Shown: positions 52,628 to 53,225 of the stretch, piece by piece | How the letters are laid out: each line of letters begins with the position of its first letter | Position numbering within the stretch: position 1 is the first letter of the stretch | Assembly: GCA_947581765.1 (NCBI GenBank) | Contig: CANPVU010000010.1 | Coordinates: forward strand, 1-53,225 | DNA: 53,225 nt | DNA from: an uncultured Bacilli bacterium | GTDB lineage: Bacteria; Bacillota_I; Bacilli_A; RF39; UBA660 | Direction of reading: 5' to 3' | The notes under the pieces: model-generated | The model's input: the letters and a program-made list of their open reading frames with translations, nothing else | What the model was told of the DNA's origin: nothing | The model's database searches: none | Program-made: the position numbers and the translations under genes

Positions 52628-53068
52628 TTAACCTCCCATTATAAAATATCTTAGTAATCCAAAAAAATAAGCACTAACAACTCCACACATTATTACAGTT
52701 CCTGCAAGTTTAAACATATTAGCACCCATGCCTGTTACTATCCCTTCTTTTTTATAATCAAGGGTAGCACTCATCATTGAATGAGCAAAACCAGTAATTG
52801 GTATTATCAAACCACATTTAGCAAAATCAACAAATTTATCAAAAAATCCTAAACTAGTACATAAACAACTTATAAATATTAATGTAATAATCATAAAAAC
52901 ACTTGCTTCTTTAGTTGGTATATCAAGCAGATAAGAATATAAATCTAATAAAAATTGTCCAATTATACCCATTATTCCACCTACAAAAAAAGCAATTAAC
53001 GCATTATATAATCTATTTTCCTTTGGTGAATATTTATTTACCAAATCTTGATATTTAGCTTTATCCAT
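52628..53068 (-). CDS. spoVAC: Stage V sporulation protein AC
   Basis: A 146-aa membrane protein, the mechanosensitive channel component of SpoVA. Typical blocks are NKYSPKENRLYNALIAFFVGG, GFFDKFVDFAKCGLIIPITG and FAHSMMSATLDYKKEGIVTG. ATG 53068 with SD GGGAGG. First gene of a three-gene spoVAC-spoVAD-spoVAE operon. The spoVAA, AB, AEa and AF genes of Bacillus are absent, as in many Clostridia and minimal spore formers. Confidence 0.95.
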   Translation of the reverse strand: MDKAKYQDLVNKYSPKENRLYNALIAFFVGGIMGIIGQFLLDLYSYLLDIPTKEASVFMIITLIFISCLCTSLGFFDKFVDFAKCGLIIPITGFAHSMMSATLDYKKEGIVTGMGANMFKLAGTVIMCGVVSAYFFGLLRYFIMGG

Positions 53069-53084
53069 ATTTTTCCTCCCTTTT

Positions 53085-53113
53085 TATTATGAAAAAATAT
53101 ACCATTTTTATAC
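53085..53113 (-). promoter_or_regulatory. Sigma-G-like promoter of spoVA operon
   Basis: Minus strand GTATA (53109-53113), 17-base spacer, CATAATA (53085-53091), matching GNATR / CATnnTA of sigma-G. The leader would be very short, with the SD almost at the transcription start. Confidence 0.4.
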
Positions 53114-53152
53114 AATTTATAAATAAATTAACGGAATAAATTAAAAAAAATA

Positions 53153-53225
53153 CAGTAAAAAAGAGTAAAAATTAAAAAATCAAAAAATAAGAGTGAAAAA
53201 GGTAAAATTTTAAATGAAATAAAAA
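53153..53225. repeat. Right copy of 73-bp terminal inverted repeat
   Basis: Exact reverse complement of bases 5-77. Identity stops at 53152. It lies about 40 bases beyond the -35 of the spoVA promoter. Confidence 0.9.

Noticed and set aside
1-53225. Mollicute code (TGA = Trp)
   Set aside because: TGA ends dnaG and yqfD at the expected positions, and conserved Trp residues are TGG.
53153-53225. Open frame across the terminal repeat
   Set aside because: One frame lacks stops after 53158, but it has no start codon or SD and is almost pure Lys/Ile/Asn codons, as expected of AT-rich DNA.

Overview
This window looks like one contig of an AT-rich, spore-forming member of the Bacilli. Gene content and order are those of low-GC Firmicutes: parE-parC, dnaG-rpoD-trmK, a yqfC-yqfD...ybeY-dgkA-cdd-era-yqzL-recO-glyQS series, rsmH-ftsL-pbp, comEA-comEC, glmS behind a glmS ribozyme, and spoVAC-D-E. 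TGA is used as a stop (dnaG, yqfD) and TGG as Trp, so this is the standard bacterial code and not the mollicute code, despite the mycoplasma-like base composition. I infer an uncultured gut-type Bacilli lineage near Erysipelotrichia/RF39. No rRNA, tRNA, CRISPR array, phage or insertion sequence is visible.

Layout, left to right (almost everything is on the minus strand). 0.1-1.7 kb: unknown 474-aa protein plus a small membrane protein. 1.8-3.3: ABC exporter. 3.4-6.3: a PlsC / acyl-activating ligase / PlsC lipid operon. 6.3-7.7: membrane-anchored transglutaminase-fold protein. 7.8-9.8: ClpX-like AAA+ unfoldase with a new N-domain and a small partner. 9.9-14.4: topoisomerase IV. 14.5-18.1: mutS and a YlbL-type PDZ-Lon protease. 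18.3-20.9: two exported low-complexity or repeat proteins. 21.0-22.2 (plus strand): YlbJ-like and YqfQ-like genes. 22.2-25.7: trmK, rpoD, dnaG. 25.9-28.6: comEC, comEA. 28.7-30.7 (plus): glmS ribozyme and glmS. 30.7-35.2: sortase B, PBP, ftsL, rsmH. 35.3-35.5: two tiny YjcZ-type membrane proteins. 35.7-36.7 (plus): PrsA-like foldase. 36.7-44.2: recX, a degenerate GGDEF receptor, CamS, YtxG/YtxH-like and envelope proteins, trmB. 44.3 (plus): coat-like small protein. 44.6-53.1: glyQS with a T-box, recO, yqzL, era, cdd, dgkA, ybeY, a VanZ-like gene, yqfD, yqfC, spoVAE, spoVAD, spoVAC.

Transcription signals are unusually readable. Many units have TTGNNN-17-TATAAT-like promoters. Several carry an extended -10 (TGCTATAAT). 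Many terminator hairpins overlap the stop codon of the gene they end. Three small genes (yqfQ-like, coat-like, YjcZ-like) share a CATA-type -10 with an AC -35, as expected for mother-cell sporulation sigma factors, and spoVAC has a sigma-G-like promoter. Together with YlbJ, YqfC, YqfD and SpoVAC/D/E this suggests a working sporulation programme.

The most notable points are the ClpX paralogue with its partner gene, the very compact T-box, the surface repeat protein whose PDG...S...Y module recurs at the C-terminus of the unknown 474-aa protein, the two unlisted YjcZ-like microproteins, the plsC-ligase-plsC operon, and the 73-bp perfect inverted repeat shared by the two ends of the window.
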